This document shows positions 34,375 to 46,200 of a DNA stretch of 64,000 nucleotides, one piece after another. This stretch comes from Meghimatium bilineatum (Eukaryota; Mollusca; Gastropoda; Stylommatophora; Philomycidae): positions 53,410,883 to 53,474,882 of the forward strand of contig CM067298.1 of assembly GCA_034231615.1 (NCBI GenBank), given 5' to 3'. Made by a program: the position numbers and the translations under genes. The notes under the pieces were generated by a model. That model saw only the letters and a program-made list of their open reading frames with translations. It made no database searches and was not told the DNA's origin. Each line of letters starts with the position of its first letter. Position 1 is the stretch's first letter.

Positions 34375-34965
34375 AGTTTGTTGTCTGATCATAATCACTA
34401 CAAACTGGACACGTCTATAGTTGCTCAAATCTCTCCTTGAGTGTATCCGCCATTACATTTCTACTGACAAAACCGGTCCTAATCTGGTTGACCATCATTT
34501 TTCTGCGGCCTTCAAAATGTTCACGTCTTGCAATGCCGCATTTCAAACCATGATCTTTAATACTGGCCATTGAAAAAGAATCACCATACCACTAGTATCA
34601 CTCTCGTGTGCTATATCTCCTAAGGAGTTCAAACGTCAGCTCAATACATTGCCCCATTTCCCTTTGCCACAATCGCGCATGACGTCAGTTGATCTGCTTT
34701 TTCATTGCCCCGAACACCCACATGTCCCGACACGAAAATAAATGTAATCACTTTTATCACCGCCTTTCTCAAAGACTCAATCCACTGTTCGCGAACGAGA
34801 CCCACTTGTACCTTCATAATCATACTCATAGAATCATTCAAGGTGCAGACCTGTGTGACCTTCTGTGTGCATACCCATTCAAATGCCATGGTCACCGCCA
34901 TAGTCTCCATGATCATGATACTCGTAGTAACTGCAAAGGTTACACGTCTGAAAAAATACGCGAAA
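34375..34965 (-). mobile_element. I-like LINE family L, RNase H and 3' end
   Basis: The minus strand reads AVTMAFEWVCTQKVTQVCTL, NDSMSMIMKVQVGL, FVSGHVGVRGNEKADQLTS (34740-34685) and ends near CSD-type residues and QQTN followed by a stop at about 34380. These are RNase H motifs (TME, LND, GH.GVRGNE.AD). The catalytic aspartate of the first motif is not visible because the copy is 5'-truncated near 34965. Copies: 46840-48190 and 50060-50775. Confidence 0.85.
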
Positions 34966-35060
34966 ATTCGTTTGTATCGAAAAACGCACATGTACATGTA
35001 AACACGTCTACTTTGTTCGAAAAGTGTAGAAATGTATAGTTTATGACACATCGGTAACGT

Positions 35061-35061
<1 letters not shown>

Positions 35062-35155
<94 letters not shown>
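35062..35155. repeat. (TA)n microsatellite, about 94 bp
   Basis: An uninterrupted TA run; the open frames of alternating I and Y across it are artefacts. Confidence 0.98.
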
Positions 35156-35159
<4 letters not shown>

Positions 35160-35394
35160 GTACTTATTATTTCATGTCACCCTTAGTTTGTATTTTAGCA
35201 CGTTTGCTTTCTTGCATATGTTTTAAAGTTTTCTTTGCTTGATCTATTCTCAGGACTTCGGACTTCGCAACCCTCCTCCATGAAATGTTATTGAGATAAT
35301 GCACAGACATCTTTTCGAATAAAACCATCAGGATGGAAAACAATGGGCACATAATGTAAAAACAACACGGGGTAGTTTTGACTTGTTTATGTTT

Positions 35395-35640
35395 TTTGTA
35401 TATCTAGTCCTATACTGAGAGTTGCTTTCACTACCAACATGTTTTTCTTTTCATATCTGGTCCCGTACGGAGAGTTGAATTTGGCTACCTACATTTGTGC
35501 ACATCTAATCCCGACGAAGAGTTAATTTAGACTACCTACATGTTGTTTTTTTGCATATCTGGTCTCATATGGATAGTTAAATATGGCTACATACATTTTT
35601 GCATATCAAGTCCCGTACGGAGAGTTGAATTTGCTAACAA
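35395..35640 (+). repeat. Diverged tandem repeat, about 50-bp period, five copies
   Basis: GCATATCTGGTCCCGTACGG-type starts occur at about 35399, 35452, 35500, 35553 and 35601, followed by AGAGTTGAATTTGGCTACCT-like text. Copies two and five are the most alike. No coding role is suggested. Confidence 0.75.
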
Positions 35641-35771
35641 AATTGTGCCTTTTATGCTCTAAATGTGTGTGTGCTATTGAGCTCAAGTACACTATTACAC
35701 ATCCATCAGACATATGCAATGTACAGCAGACATGCAAGAAATCACGTGCAGTCATGCTATATTCACATTGG

Positions 35772-35985
35772 CCAATCCACATACTTCTTAGAATAAAGTG
35801 GCAAGATTGCGTCCATGATACTGATATTCTTCATAAAGAGCCAATAAAACAAGGATTTATAGAATACTGAAGAGGACTCAAATAAGGTGGTTCCGGCATT
35901 TTGTGGGCAACCTACCAAACGCATCCCAAAACATCTGATATACGGTGGGAAAAATAAAGAGGTATGTAAAAGGTGGTGCAGGAAA
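35772..35985 (+). mobile_element. LINE C-terminal fragment (family Q)
   Basis: LLRIKWQDCVHDTDILHKEP, then a frameshift, IRWFRHFVGNLPNASQN and KHLIYGGK. The IKWQD..V....VL and RWxxH motifs are standard for the post-RT region of one RTE-like LINE lineage. About 200 bp survives. Confidence 0.6.
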
Positions 35986-36924
35986 ATACAAAACACACAT
36001 TTTTTGCAACACCCATTATGTATTTCTGCTTTTCTCCTCATTACGCTGTGTTGCACCAGCCCTCACCTTCTTAGTACATTTGGTTGTTCCCTAGCACTGA
36101 TGATTTATCGTGATATATAATGGGCTCTTTAAGCCCGAACGAACTGTCGACCTCAAGGAGCTCTTCAGAGTCCCACAGTTTCTCTAAATACTGTAACGTC
36201 CCACCCTAAGCATTTATCGCTGAGAATCGCTCGATGTGACCTAACATACAAGCAATGGTGCCCACATCGTTGAGAAGCAGCAAATTGTAGAGGAAAAAAA
36301 ACATTCTACCCAAAAGAACAGTAAATCAAACAAACAAATGTGCAACTATGCGTGTCCCAAATTTGGCATGTGATCCTTTATCAGAAGAGAAATTCGTAAT
36401 CGTCAACACGTACACAACCCATACGCAACAACACATCTGCGATGTTATCAACACATGCGAAGGTCGGTTACTATGTTCTCAATTCATAACAACGGTCGTC
36501 ATTATGAGGATATATGCTGTTTAACGTTTCATAGTTTGAAATTTAACTTAATAACAAGAATCATGAGACTTGACGATGTCTTGTTTCATCGAGCATCGCT
36601 CCAAAGCTGTAAATATAACTAAGGTGGGAGGCAGTGTTACTTTCTATATCTGCCCATCCTATGTTTACATATGGTACGTAAAGGAATACAGTCAATGGTG
36701 CACTGGGATCATTTTTTGGCATCACCTGTAGATTCCAAGCGTAGTGTATACTATCTTTCCTTGGGTGCTCATCTACAGGGCAGTACACATTGGGCAGAGA
36801 ACTAAAGACACGACATTATACGTTCATATTACCGCTGCCCAGACAAAGCGAGCCATATAAAACTGACCTGCAACTTGACCGTCTGTAAAGACACAAAACG
36901 TCATTATCAGTCATAAAGTGGATC
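35986..36924. other. Spacer with an unrecognised minus-strand open frame
   Basis: A 75-codon minus frame at 36788-36561 includes AWNLQVMPKNDPSAPLTVFL, ordinary in composition, but no domain is recognised. The rest shows nothing. Confidence 0.3.
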
Positions 36925-37150
36925 TTAAATGCGTAGAGGTAAAGCCATTCTCTTTATGCTCAAGAGGTCTTGAGTTCAAAACCGGCTCGTCACGTCTTGT
37001 TTACAGGATGACTGTTTTTCGAGATCTCTGTGGATTATTTCTTGACACTTCGGAGTTATGTGTTAAGAGTTGTACTCTAAGAATGCGGTGTGCCACTTTG
37101 CTGAGAGGGACGGAGCACATATGGGGAAATCTGAGTACAATAAAGGTAAT
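36925..37150 (+). mobile_element. SINE A, nearly complete and uninterrupted
   Basis: A tRNA-like head with CTCAAGAGGTCTTGAGTTCA (degraded box B), CGTCTTGTTTACAGG, GAGATCTCTGTGGATTATT and GAGAGGGACGGAGCACATAT. This copy shows the continuous body against which the split copy at 3925-4560 can be read. Confidence 0.85.
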
Positions 37151-37639
37151 TCTTCACTGTTTATACCTTTTCTTGAACGTAGTAAGGTTTGTCATGCGTT
37201 GGTGTGCGCACATTCTTCGTTCCTTACCCTGTATATGATATCAAATTGTTTCACTGATTGTTTCAATCTGGAATACTAGATTGAAATACTGAATATGAAT
37301 TGTGCACACATTCTCTGTTTCTTACCGTATTTATGCAATGTTCTCCGTGAACTCAAAATACAACTCGGTGAACGTAATGAACTGATTACAGAGAATTGTA
37401 GAATGCCCAAATGTCCACCCCCTCCCAACTCCGTATCTACATGCCTCCATTGCTCAATTGATTCGTCTCTCCAATAGCCCTTGATGGAATTGGAATCTTG
37501 TAGGTGTCAACATTTTCCCAATTCCCAGTATTTGGCTAACAGCTTCATTGGATACTAGAAATGACTCATTTTCTCTAGGAAGCTACTGTCTTCTCTAGGT
37601 TGTATTGTGCAATTGAATTTGTAACTCAGTTTGGTATCT
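37151..37639. other. Spacer, nothing recognised
   Basis: No feature recognised. Confidence 0.35.
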
Positions 37640-37905
37640 AGGATGTGCGTACGTCAGTGATCGCAACTGTGATCAACTTCAAAAATCAATATTGTTGCTC
37701 CTTCAAGTTTAATCAGAAAAGATCATTTGATGATGTTACAAGAACTGTTAAAACAACGTTGCTGTCAATTAACGTTAAAAACAGAATGGAATGGTTTGGT
37801 CGCTTAATGATAATGAATCCACATTGACCAACAGCAAGAGCATACAATATGAAAATGGAAACAAGAGGCACACCAAAAAAAAAAGGTGAATTGAAAGAGT
37901 CATTT
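37640..37905 (+). mobile_element. RTE-like family N C-terminal fragment
   Basis: NRMEWFGRLMIMNPH (37780-37825), then PTARAYNMKMETRGTPKKKG after a stop, is the (W)FGHLMRMNP...RGRP region of family N (compare 41095-41690, minus). Confidence 0.7.
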
Positions 37906-38685
37906 ATTTTCTGAGACGTCACACTATTACAACATACCCGGTGACTAAACGTGTCATAGCCGGAAAACTGATAGAAATCAAACAATTCTGTAACGTCTGA
38001 TACAAAAATCAGAGAAAAGACAATATAAAAGAAAGACAAGTTTAATTTACAAAATACAGAAAATAGAGACATACGCTAAAGTAATATGAAGTTGAGTGCA
38101 ACATGAGTCCATACGGATCAATTTAAAACATATTTATTTGGAAACATTGAATTAAAATACATGCACAATTTGAAATGTAAAGTGAATAAATATATTAATT
38201 TATAAATTAATACATAACATTATAATTATATGAAGACACACATGCATATATTTTTATCCGTGGAACATGCAATGTTAAACAACATGGGCAGTAAGTAATA
38301 ATAGACATTAAGTAGTGACAACAAGAATATTTTTACAGTTTCTCAAGCCGACGTTTTCGATGGTTAGGCCTTAATCAATGCCTGCTCGCAAAGTCACATA
38401 TTATTTTCAACAGTACCACACATCACTCTATTATGATAATATTTTTTCAGGTTACATAATCTTTTCAGAAAATTGTCTTGTTTATAGATGCTCTATGGGT
38501 GCTCACGAATCCAGACGAATTCATCTGCCGAACACAATAACATATTTAAAAACTCTACGATGTCTCTTGTTGATCGTAGTCTTCTAAAGCCATTTCCCTA
38601 TTATCGGCAATCATGTCTTCCATTATTTATTTTGATAAAAGAAATTACCAAAAAGGAATAGAAGAATAATTTTATTGTACTCAGC
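37906..38685. other. Spacer, nothing recognised
   Basis: Contains the 20-bp palindrome TATTAATTTATAAATTAATA near 38190. Nothing else. Confidence 0.35.
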
Positions 38686-38896
38686 TTACCCCGTATGTGC
38701 TCCGTCCCTCTCACTGGCGCGCTTGAAGAGCCTATGAGCATAATGTACAACTCATAGCACCTAACTACATAGTTTCAAGTGATAATCTTCCGAATCCTAT
38801 AAAATCCACTTTGCAAACAAGACATTGCGAGCGAGACTCAAACCGGCGACCTTTTGAGCAGACAGAAAGGTTAAACTACTACGCGGGGAATTTCCT
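38686..38896 (-). mobile_element. SINE A, first of a head-to-head pair
   Basis: On the minus strand: CCCCGCGTAGTAGTTTAACC (box A region), AAAAGGTCGCCGGTTTGAGT (box B region), AATGTCTTGTTTGCAAAGTG, then the body to GAGAGGGACGGAGCACATAC. Confidence 0.85.
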
Positions 38897-38933
38897 CGCT
38901 AATAATGTTGTAGGTTGGGAATCTCCGAGACGT

Positions 38934-39110
38934 AGTTTGGATCGCCTTGTACTGAATATGTAGTTGCTTCATACTCAAATCACATCTTGTTTACACAGTT
39001 GATATTTTAGAAGATCTCCGAGGATTATCACTTGAAGATACTGAGTTACGTGCTATGAGTAATTCTCTTGGCAGGCCCACAATGGGAACTGTGAAAGTAT
39101 AATAACTCGC
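38934..39110 (+). mobile_element. SINE A, second of a head-to-head pair
   Basis: TGGGAATCTCCGAGACGTAG, then CATCTTGTTTACACAG, AAGATCTCCGAGGATTATCA and CTTGAAGATACTGAGTTACG follow SINE A order. The 3' part is decayed. Its head faces that of 38686-38896 across about 38 bp. Confidence 0.75.
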
Positions 39111-39902
39111 TCATACGCTTATCAGCAAACTCTGGTTGCGAGACCATTTATAATTTGTAATAACATTTCTGCCGTTGTTCAACAAGGCACCAGGAAGTAG
39201 TTTACCATGACTTATAATCTTGGAAGGTCTAGGGATGGCGTCATCTCTACTGAGAAAGTTGGAAAGTTTTTATCTTTTTATCTAAGTTAGTCTTGCAGTT
39301 TTTATGCACTGACTAGATAGCTGAGTACGCATAGGAAACCATGTGATATAAGGTGTGTGGTTTATAACTCACATTATGGTTGCCAAAATTTCCAAAAATT
39401 GGTATTTTGTTTTCTTCAAATAAGTCAACAACATATATAAATTTAAAATTTATTATTATCTACAGTATGAAGGCTTTTTGGTATAGGTTATTGCGTCTGA
39501 AATTATAAGTTTTGAAATTATCATTCATTATCGATAACTTTGCATTCCTATTGATAACGTAGGTCGTCTACGCATTATAAGAAAGTGACGATTGGCAACA
39601 GCTTCCTATACATTTTGGGAATAATATCAGAATTAATGACCCCAAGTACAAAAAGTTCTGTATTTGTGTTTATTGACTATTTCAATGCATTTAAAAAGAT
39701 AAAACATCAATAAATAATTAGAATGTTGGAGAATTTAGACGTTGATTTTAAAGATATGGAAATAATAATTAAAATAAAATTATAAATATTATATTATTAA
39801 CAAAGGGCAGCCATACGAATCGATAACCAAAAGGAAACTTTTGAACACATTAAACATGGGATTATGCAGGCTTCTGTGCTATTAATCCAGTTTGCTAAAT
39901 TT
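39111..39902. other. Spacer, nothing recognised
   Basis: AT-rich, nothing recognised. Confidence 0.35.
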
Positions 39903-39911
39903 ATATCGTGC

Positions 39912-40068
39912 TTCTTCTTCTTCGTTCATTCTCAAACTCCCGCTGGATCTCCCTTACAGCAGGACCATAGTCCTACTAGATTTCCAGCAGGATGGAGTCC
40001 AGAGAATGGAAATGCGTTGTGTCGCCGTTTTATTTGCGCCAGTGTCCCGACACATCCGTCTTCGGCGG
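39912..40068 (-). mobile_element. SINE B, full-length, 9-bp target duplication
   Basis: CTTCTTCTTCTTCGTTCATT at the left (tail) to CCGTCTTCGGCGG at the right (5' end on the minus strand). ATATCGTGC flanks it at 39903-39911 and 40069-40077. It is near-identical to 12790-12949. Confidence 0.92.
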
Positions 40069-40077
40069 ATATCGTGC

Positions 40078-41094
40078 AATAATGAGGTCCATATAAGATA
40101 TGCCTTGATTATAAGTTGGACGGCATAATATAAAGACCTTCGATTTGTTAATGACACATTTTTGAAAATAAGACATATTTTCAAGAAATGATGAATGTCA
40201 ATGAGTAATAAAGTGAAAAAAAGATGAAGAGCAAGAGAGATATAAGAAAACCAAGCGAACAGATCATGTGAACTTTGAGATCCGTAAGTTGGTGAGCATT
40301 TTTGTAGAAGATTGGCAGTACACGAGACATGCGACTGACGAGACACTTGATAACACACGTTTTGGGTTATAAAACGCGGATGGAAAATAAATTCCATATT
40401 CTTGCGAGACACTTTTCAGCTGTAACTAACTACACTTGATGTCAGCGAATATGTGCTGAATATTATTTTTAATAATACGAAATACCTGCAGAAAAACCGT
40501 ACAACGAGATGCTGAACCTGGAAATGGTTGATGAAGTTTTGCCAATGGCTGACAACACACATGAGGAGCATACAAAAATAGACGTTTAAAAAATTGACCA
40601 ACAGGTCTATATCAAGAACACAACATAACACACAACAAGTAAGGAACGTCACTGTCTACGTTCACATCATTATGGTTATATTGGATAAATCCTAGAAGTA
40701 CGGAAGAGAACGACTAATATAGCACTAGATATATAGATATAGAAGAAAATGTCAAACATAAAATTGACATAACAAAATGGAATATCCACAAAACTAAACA
40801 GTAAAATGACATCCCATAACATGATATCTATACATAGACGGATCTCTCAAAAAGTTGTAGACAGATCTCCCATATCGATAACGGACATCACAAGAACAGG
40901 ATATAATGACAGTTCCATTGATATCCCGGGGATATACCGCTCTTTTTGATTGAACGTGGATTGTTGTATGTTATCTCGTGTTGTAACAGGGATTAGCAAA
41001 ACATCATTCATCGTTTTTTTCACTTTTCGGTTGCTGGATAATATATAAATAATTTATGAAGTTCCTGTGGCAATATACGACTGGGACATGAGGA
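40078..41094. other. Spacer, nothing recognised
   Basis: About 1 kb with no recognised feature. Confidence 0.35.
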
Positions 41095-41690
41095 ATCTAT
41101 CTATCTGTCTATTGTCTTTTCTTTGTTTATGCTGTGAGGCGTCGTAGGATTGAGTGCTGATCGGTTTTCGGGATATGCACGTGTGGCCGCTTGATATACA
41201 GCGATACTGTGCCGTGTCAGAATGTTCGTAACTCCTTCAATTCACCTTCTTCTTGGTCTTCCTCTGTGTGTCTTGCTGTTTCCATTTTCATGTTGTATGC
41301 TCTTGGCCAATAAGGGTTCATTCTCATTAAGTGCCCGATCCATGTCAGTCTTGGTTTTTCAATGTATTTGACAACTGATGTTGTTCCAACAGTTCTTATA
41401 ATCTAATTTACCACATGATATCATCTTGTTCTATTTACTGCTTTTCTTTGACATCTCATTTCACCCGTAGTAAGCTTTCTCTCTTGTTCTTTAGTTACTC
41501 TTCATGTCTGCAATTTATAACACAGTGTTGGGATGAATATAATTATATGAGTTTGATTTCCATTAGGATAGATATGTTTTTGAAAATTGGTGTAAATTCG
41601 TAATTTACGTAGTTTGCTTTTATCCAGCAGATTTCTGTGAACACTCAAATCTCCTACCGGTTTGCTGGACCTGTGGTCATCCATGAATAA
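41095..41690 (-). mobile_element. RTE-like family N 3' end
   Basis: The minus strand reads FIPTLCYKLQT (41540-41510), RKLTTGEMRCQRKAVNRTR, VKYIEKPRLTWIGHLMRMNP (about 41380-41320), RAYNMKMETARHTEEDQEEG, and a 3' end with GACAATAGACAGATAGATAG (about 41130-41095). These are post-RT landmarks and an (AGAT)n tail. Stops and shifts are present. Confidence 0.75.
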
Positions 41691-42152
41691 ACACTTAAAA
41701 TATCGTAAAATGACAATTTATATATTCTCCAAATTTGTCACTCTGTTTACTTCACCATCTTGGAACCACTAATTGTATACACCAATTAACACATTATAAT
41801 TTTTAAACATATTTCTGCACATGTGAAATAAACCATGTAGTTTTTCAAAGGTTTTCTGCACAAAAATATATCTAGAATGTGAAGGAGGCTGAAATGGTTA
41901 AAATACCTAAGTAGGATGCACCAACTGAATTCTTAATATACCTTGGCTATTTTTAGCATGCGATACCAAGTATATAGTAGTGACCAACAAAAATGATGAC
42001 AATAATCAAAATAGTGACGAAAGAAGTCCTAATTTATACTTTGCAGAGGTCTTTTATTTTAAACGGTCATGATGGACGTCAGACCTTACCCATGGTCACC
42101 CAAATACATAATATCTGCGCAGACTCATTTAATTCTGTTGCAGTACTATTTC
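41691..42152. other. Spacer, nothing recognised
   Basis: No feature recognised. Confidence 0.35.
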
Positions 42153-42165
42153 GCTACCATTGATT

Positions 42166-42327
42166 CTTCTTCTTCTTCAGCGTTCATTCTCAAACTCCTG
42201 CTGGATCTCTATTGCAGTAGGAAAATGTCCCTATTAGATTTCCAGCAGGATATAGTCCAGAGAATGGAAATGCATTGTGTCTTTGTTTTATTTGCGCCAA
42301 TGGTCCGACACACCCGTCTTCGGCGGA
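42166..42327 (-). mobile_element. SINE B, full-length, 13-bp target duplication
   Basis: CTTCTTCTTCTTCAGCGTTC (tail) to CGTCTTCGGCGGA (5' end, minus). Perfect repeats GCTACCATTGATT at 42153-42165 and 42328-42340. Confidence 0.94.
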
Positions 42328-42340
42328 GCTACCATTGATT

Positions 42341-42789
42341 AATTTAGAGTATTTTGTTGACTCATGGATGTATGTGAAAGTAGTATGTAGTTGATCTATA
42401 ATTTACTGTATCTTATTGAAAACGATATAACTCGATGTAACAATGTTGTATGATTTTCTTTGTTACAATGAATTAATATATATTCAATTACTTGTGTTAA
42501 GTGAAGAGTACCTGTCATGGTGAAGTACTAACGTTGCAAGTGTTAGTTCAATTTGGTTATATGGGAGATTTTAACTATCACAAAATACTTCACGTTCTGG
42601 CGATCCAGTAACTACGATCTTCGTATAAATTAAACATATTTACAAAATATGCTAACATGTGACATGATGTAGTAATGCAAAATAAGATAAACAGGTTACA
42701 ATGAATACCTAACTATGAACATATCTAGATAAAATATCCGACCATTTGGTTATTTTTATGTGAGATGAAATCCTTGAGGAAAGCTGCAT
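42341..42789. other. Spacer, nothing recognised
   Basis: No feature recognised. Confidence 0.35.
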
Positions 42790-43040
42790 GGGTCACCAGG
42801 TTCGATAGATACGAAATGAAGACACCAGGGAAAGCATATGTATAAATGCTTGCACAGAATACGTAGAAAGGCAGCAGATCAAGTGGTTTGGCCAGATTAT
42901 GAGAATACATCACATGTTGCCCGTACAGGCATATACCCAAATGAGATCAGGATACAAAGCCAGAGGAAAACCACAAAAAAGATGGATAGAAAACGTCAGC
43001 TACACCCTCAACAAACATCGTCATAGCAAAGCCGAGGCCA
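42790..43040 (+). mobile_element. RTE-like C-terminal fragment (family P, N-related)
   Basis: IKWFGQIMRIHHMLPVQAYT, then GYKARGKPQKRWIENVSYTL and SKAEATHLA follow the WFGHIMRM...RGRP..RW.E.V pattern. A frameshift from the frame starting 42838 is needed. No RT palm. Confidence 0.7.
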
Positions 43041-43357
43041 CACACCTAGCCTAGGAACACAAGCTCGAGCTCCAATCACCCCTATGAGTAACGACACGAG
43101 AGGATAACAAACCACCTGGGGAAAGACAGATAAAATATGCATTACAGCGATATCATAGTGCACAGACAGCCCATATAGCTGTCCATATATAGGCTTTCCA
43201 TAAATAAAATCGATAAATCGTGGCATATTTTGTAACACCTTCTCCCCCTTTCTCATGTCAATAACTGTGAAGCATAAAATGACCCCATTCCATTGGTTAT
43301 CTAACTTTCTTTAGTGTGCTTGAGTTGATTCTGTTGACGTACAAGATAGTCACCACG
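43041..43357. other. Spacer
   Basis: May include the trailing 3' region of the preceding LINE; nothing else recognised. Confidence 0.3.
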
Positions 43358-43457
43358 NNNNNNNNNNNNNNNNNNNNNNNNNNNNNNNNNNNNNNNNNNN
43401 NNNNNNNNNNNNNNNNNNNNNNNNNNNNNNNNNNNNNNNNNNNNNNNNNNNNNNNNN
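43358..43457. other. Assembly gap of 100 N
   Basis: Exactly 100 undetermined bases, a conventional scaffold gap of unknown true size. Open frames across it are meaningless. Confidence 0.99.
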
Positions 43458-43788
43458 GAATTTTGGAAACTCGAAATAAGCAGAGAGAAAACAATATACT
43501 GCACGTATAACTCAGATCTCATCAATTGTAAATTCATTGCGTGATTCTAACATAAATGATATGCTTAGTTGGATCTCAAAGTATGGGAGTAATTCCGGTG
43601 GTGGTCTATTCCGCACCTCATTAGAATGATCTGCCCATCGCTGCATGTGTTCTTTGTTTTGTATGAGTAAGTTGTCGTATTTTTATGACATGTGTATATG
43701 CAATGACTGGTTTATTGCACAACTATTTCTGATCTGGTATAAGCATCTACTGTTTCCTGAGAGCTTAAATAAATTATCAAGACGATAA

Positions 43789-43789
<1 letters not shown>
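43458..43789. other. Spacer, nothing recognised
   Basis: Nothing recognised. Confidence 0.35.

Positions 43790-43851
<62 letters not shown>
43790..43851. repeat. (TA)n microsatellite
   Basis: Uninterrupted AT/TA run of about 62 bp. Confidence 0.97.
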
Positions 43852-43854
<3 letters not shown>

Positions 43855-44084
43855 CACGTATAATCTCGCATGTAGAAATGTATGATATTTCAACTATTAC
43901 CTCTTTATTTAAGTAGCAAACTGCAATAGCAATGAAAGCTCCCTGGAAAGGAAACAAAAGTTAAGAATTACTTGAATATTAGCAATGCGCATACAATTTA
44001 TTTAATAGATAAATCTAGCACATTAAATTCGTGATATGAGATAAAGTAATAGTAGTATTAATAGTAATAGTAGACACTTGCAGA

Positions 44085-44752
44085 CATAGTGTCCAGACGT
44101 TGGATTGCCATAATTAAAAAATTCTTCATAATTCATAATTCAAAATACCACAGTCCGTGGTATCCCTGGCAGATGCAAGGTACGTGCTTCAAGCTCTCCA
44201 ATCTGGAAACAATACACTTGCAAAAACTACTTAATGAACTGTATTACCAGCATAGAGTAATAATGCAATGGATATCCTCTAACTGTGAAATACCAGGAAA
44301 TGAAAAAGCAGATCAACAGACTAAGGAAGGTGCTATCGAAGATCAGCCAGATGCACCAATCACCTACCATCAGGAACAAAAATGATAAAGTCTATAAGAA
44401 AGCCACAAACACAAAATCAAGATGACTATCACATTAGGAAGAGATCAGAATAAGTTGTAATTCTACACCTCAAAACGGGACACAACCAACTCCGCAGTCA
44501 CATGTACACAAAGTTCAAGAATGGCAACACGGCCATGTGTACATGTGGACAGGTAGCACAGAGTGCCAAACATATACTTGAAGAGTGTTCTGAGTATGAA
44601 CCGCTGAGGCAGGTATATTGGTCAGAGGAAACAACACTGGAATCGAAGCTCTATGTGCCTCTGTATGAACTACAAAAGACAGTGAGTAGTATTCTGGAGA
44701 CATAATTACAGATATAGACATGTTTCAAGTGAACGAAAGAAGAAGAAAATGG
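44085..44752 (+). mobile_element. LINE family C RNase H and 3' end
   Basis: VSLADARYVLQALQSGNNTL (about 44160-44215) is the DA/V..L RNase H motif. Then comes LNELYYQHRVIMQWISSN and CEIPGNEKADQQTKEGAIED (44285-44345). After a frameshift come MCTCGQVAQSAKHILEECSE (44535-44590), a C-C-H-C zinc-type knuckle, and ELQKTVSSILET before the stop at 44703. The 3' end is AGTGAACGAAAGAAGAAGAA. This is one of the better preserved C-terminal regions of the family. Confidence 0.88.
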
Positions 44753-44814
44753 ATTTCTGAGGGAAATAAGGAACATATCAAGAAGTTAATTGATCTGTCG
44801 TCTCAATTCTATAA

Positions 44815-45040
44815 CTTCTATATCTACCTATGTATTGTCTTTTCTCTGCTTTTACTGTAAGTCGTCGCAGGGCTGAATGACGACCGCTTTTCGAGCACGT
44901 TTGGTCGCTTGATATGCAGTAATGTTATGACGTATCAGAATGTCTGTAACTCCTTCAATCCACACTCGTCTTGGTCTTCTTCTGTATTTTGCAGCTTCCA
45001 CTTTCATAACTTCTCGATGATTCCTATTTATGCTAATCAT
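44815..45040 (-). mobile_element. RTE-like family N 3' end
   Basis: Minus frame EVMKVEAAKYRRRPRRVWIE then GVTDILIRHNITAYQATKRA, parallel to the end of the copy at 41095-41690. A tail with CAATACATAGGTAGATAT is a decayed (AGAT)n. Confidence 0.8.
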
Positions 45041-45239
45041 TTACACATGTTACATCTCAGCAACCGTGATTCTGTTTTCTCTTGCTTATGTTTACAAATA
45101 AGCCTAATGGTAATTGATGTGAGATCCTGGAGTTCATATTCGAAACCAACCAAGAGATCTAAATATGACATGGATATTAGCATTGATTTAATGCAAGATA
45201 TTGGTGACTAGTGATATTAAGCTCATGATCCCACGAATC
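45041..45239. other. Spacer
   Basis: Nothing recognised. Confidence 0.3.
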
Positions 45240-45870
45240 TAGTTAAACGGTCGAAACTTTGAAGAGGTTACCCACTTCAAATATCTCGGATATCAAGTAT
45301 GTGATGATAGCAACTCGGGAAATGCGATTATGCGAATCCTAGAGTTGGCAATGGTTCCCACAGAAAGGCTGAATATGACAAGGAAGAAAAACATCAGTAT
45401 TACAGTAAAGAAATTATATTCAGATCGCTAGTGCTAAGTATACTTTTATACGTGTTGAAAGTTGTACACTCAATTCAGAGACTGACATAAGGATCTAGCA
45501 TTTTAAAGACAAGGGCTACAGACATTTGTTAAGGAGTTTAGTAATACAGAACAAGACAAATATATTCGTCCGACAGCAAATAAACAACGTTGCATATCAT
45601 CAAGAACCACTTTTGACACTTTTTGTCGAAACGGCGTAAAATTGCTTGGTTTAGACATGTAACATGACACGACACACTTTCTAAAATTATTTTTCAAGGA
45701 ATAGTCAAAGATAGAAGGACAAAAAGCGGGAAAAAGAAAATCAAGGCATTGATAACATCTAGGAACGACCTCCGAATGACTGAGGATGGATAAGTTTAGA
45801 GAGCAGGGCTTTTCTGCTGATGTGTCAAGTCTAGCAGATCTCCTGACAGGTTATGGCTCTTATTAATAAT
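45240..45870 (+). mobile_element. RTE family H (G-related), post-RT domain and 3' end
   Basis: FEEVTHFKYLGYQVCDDSN (about 45258-45310), RKKNISITVKKLYSD (45385-45430), RRKIAWFRHVT-like coding (45625-45665), TLSKIIFQGIVKDRRTKSGK (45680-45735), then a 3' end with GTTATGGCTCTTATTAATAA. This is the same order as family G at 51845-52600. Many stops. The 3' tail is ATT-rich. Confidence 0.8.
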
Positions 45871-46074
45871 ATATTGTAATATCCCTTGCAGCAGTGCTCC
45901 CTAACTACAGGCACTCAAGGTAAATGTTTGTAGTCCTGACAAAATTAACATAACGATGCAGTTATGTGTGTGTGTGTTGTTGTTGTCTGTGTTGTGATCA
46001 ACCTGTATTCATAGTAAGTTGAGAATTATTGCTTGGAAGTCTTGACTAAAATGACACTCTTTATTTAGAGATTC
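45871..46074. other. Spacer with a (TG)n scrap
   Basis: A GT repeat lies near 45965-45980. Nothing else. Confidence 0.3.
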
Positions 46075-46200
46075 TTTGTGGCCTAGTACGTAAAACGTAT
46101 TGACTCAAATTGTGAGGTTAATAGTCGCCAGCCTAACGGACTTGGTTAAAATTCCGTCTATTGCCTATATCTGTTGAGATGAATGCGCTATAAATACTAT
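46075..46200 (+). mobile_element. Possible tRNA-like SINE fragment
   Basis: GTGGCCTAGTACGTAAAACG and GGTTAAAATTCC resemble boxes A and B at plausible spacing. Not alike SINE A. Confidence 0.3.

Noticed and set aside
34641..35242. Open frames with long alternating I-Y runs (also at 43683, 52864, 62187)
   Set aside because: They are translations of (TA)n microsatellites.
36561..36788. 75-codon minus-strand frame as a host exon
   Set aside because: Ordinary composition but no recognised domain, no confident splice sites and no neighbouring exon.
43297..43537. Open frames across the N run
   Set aside because: The X residues come from the assembly gap and have no meaning.
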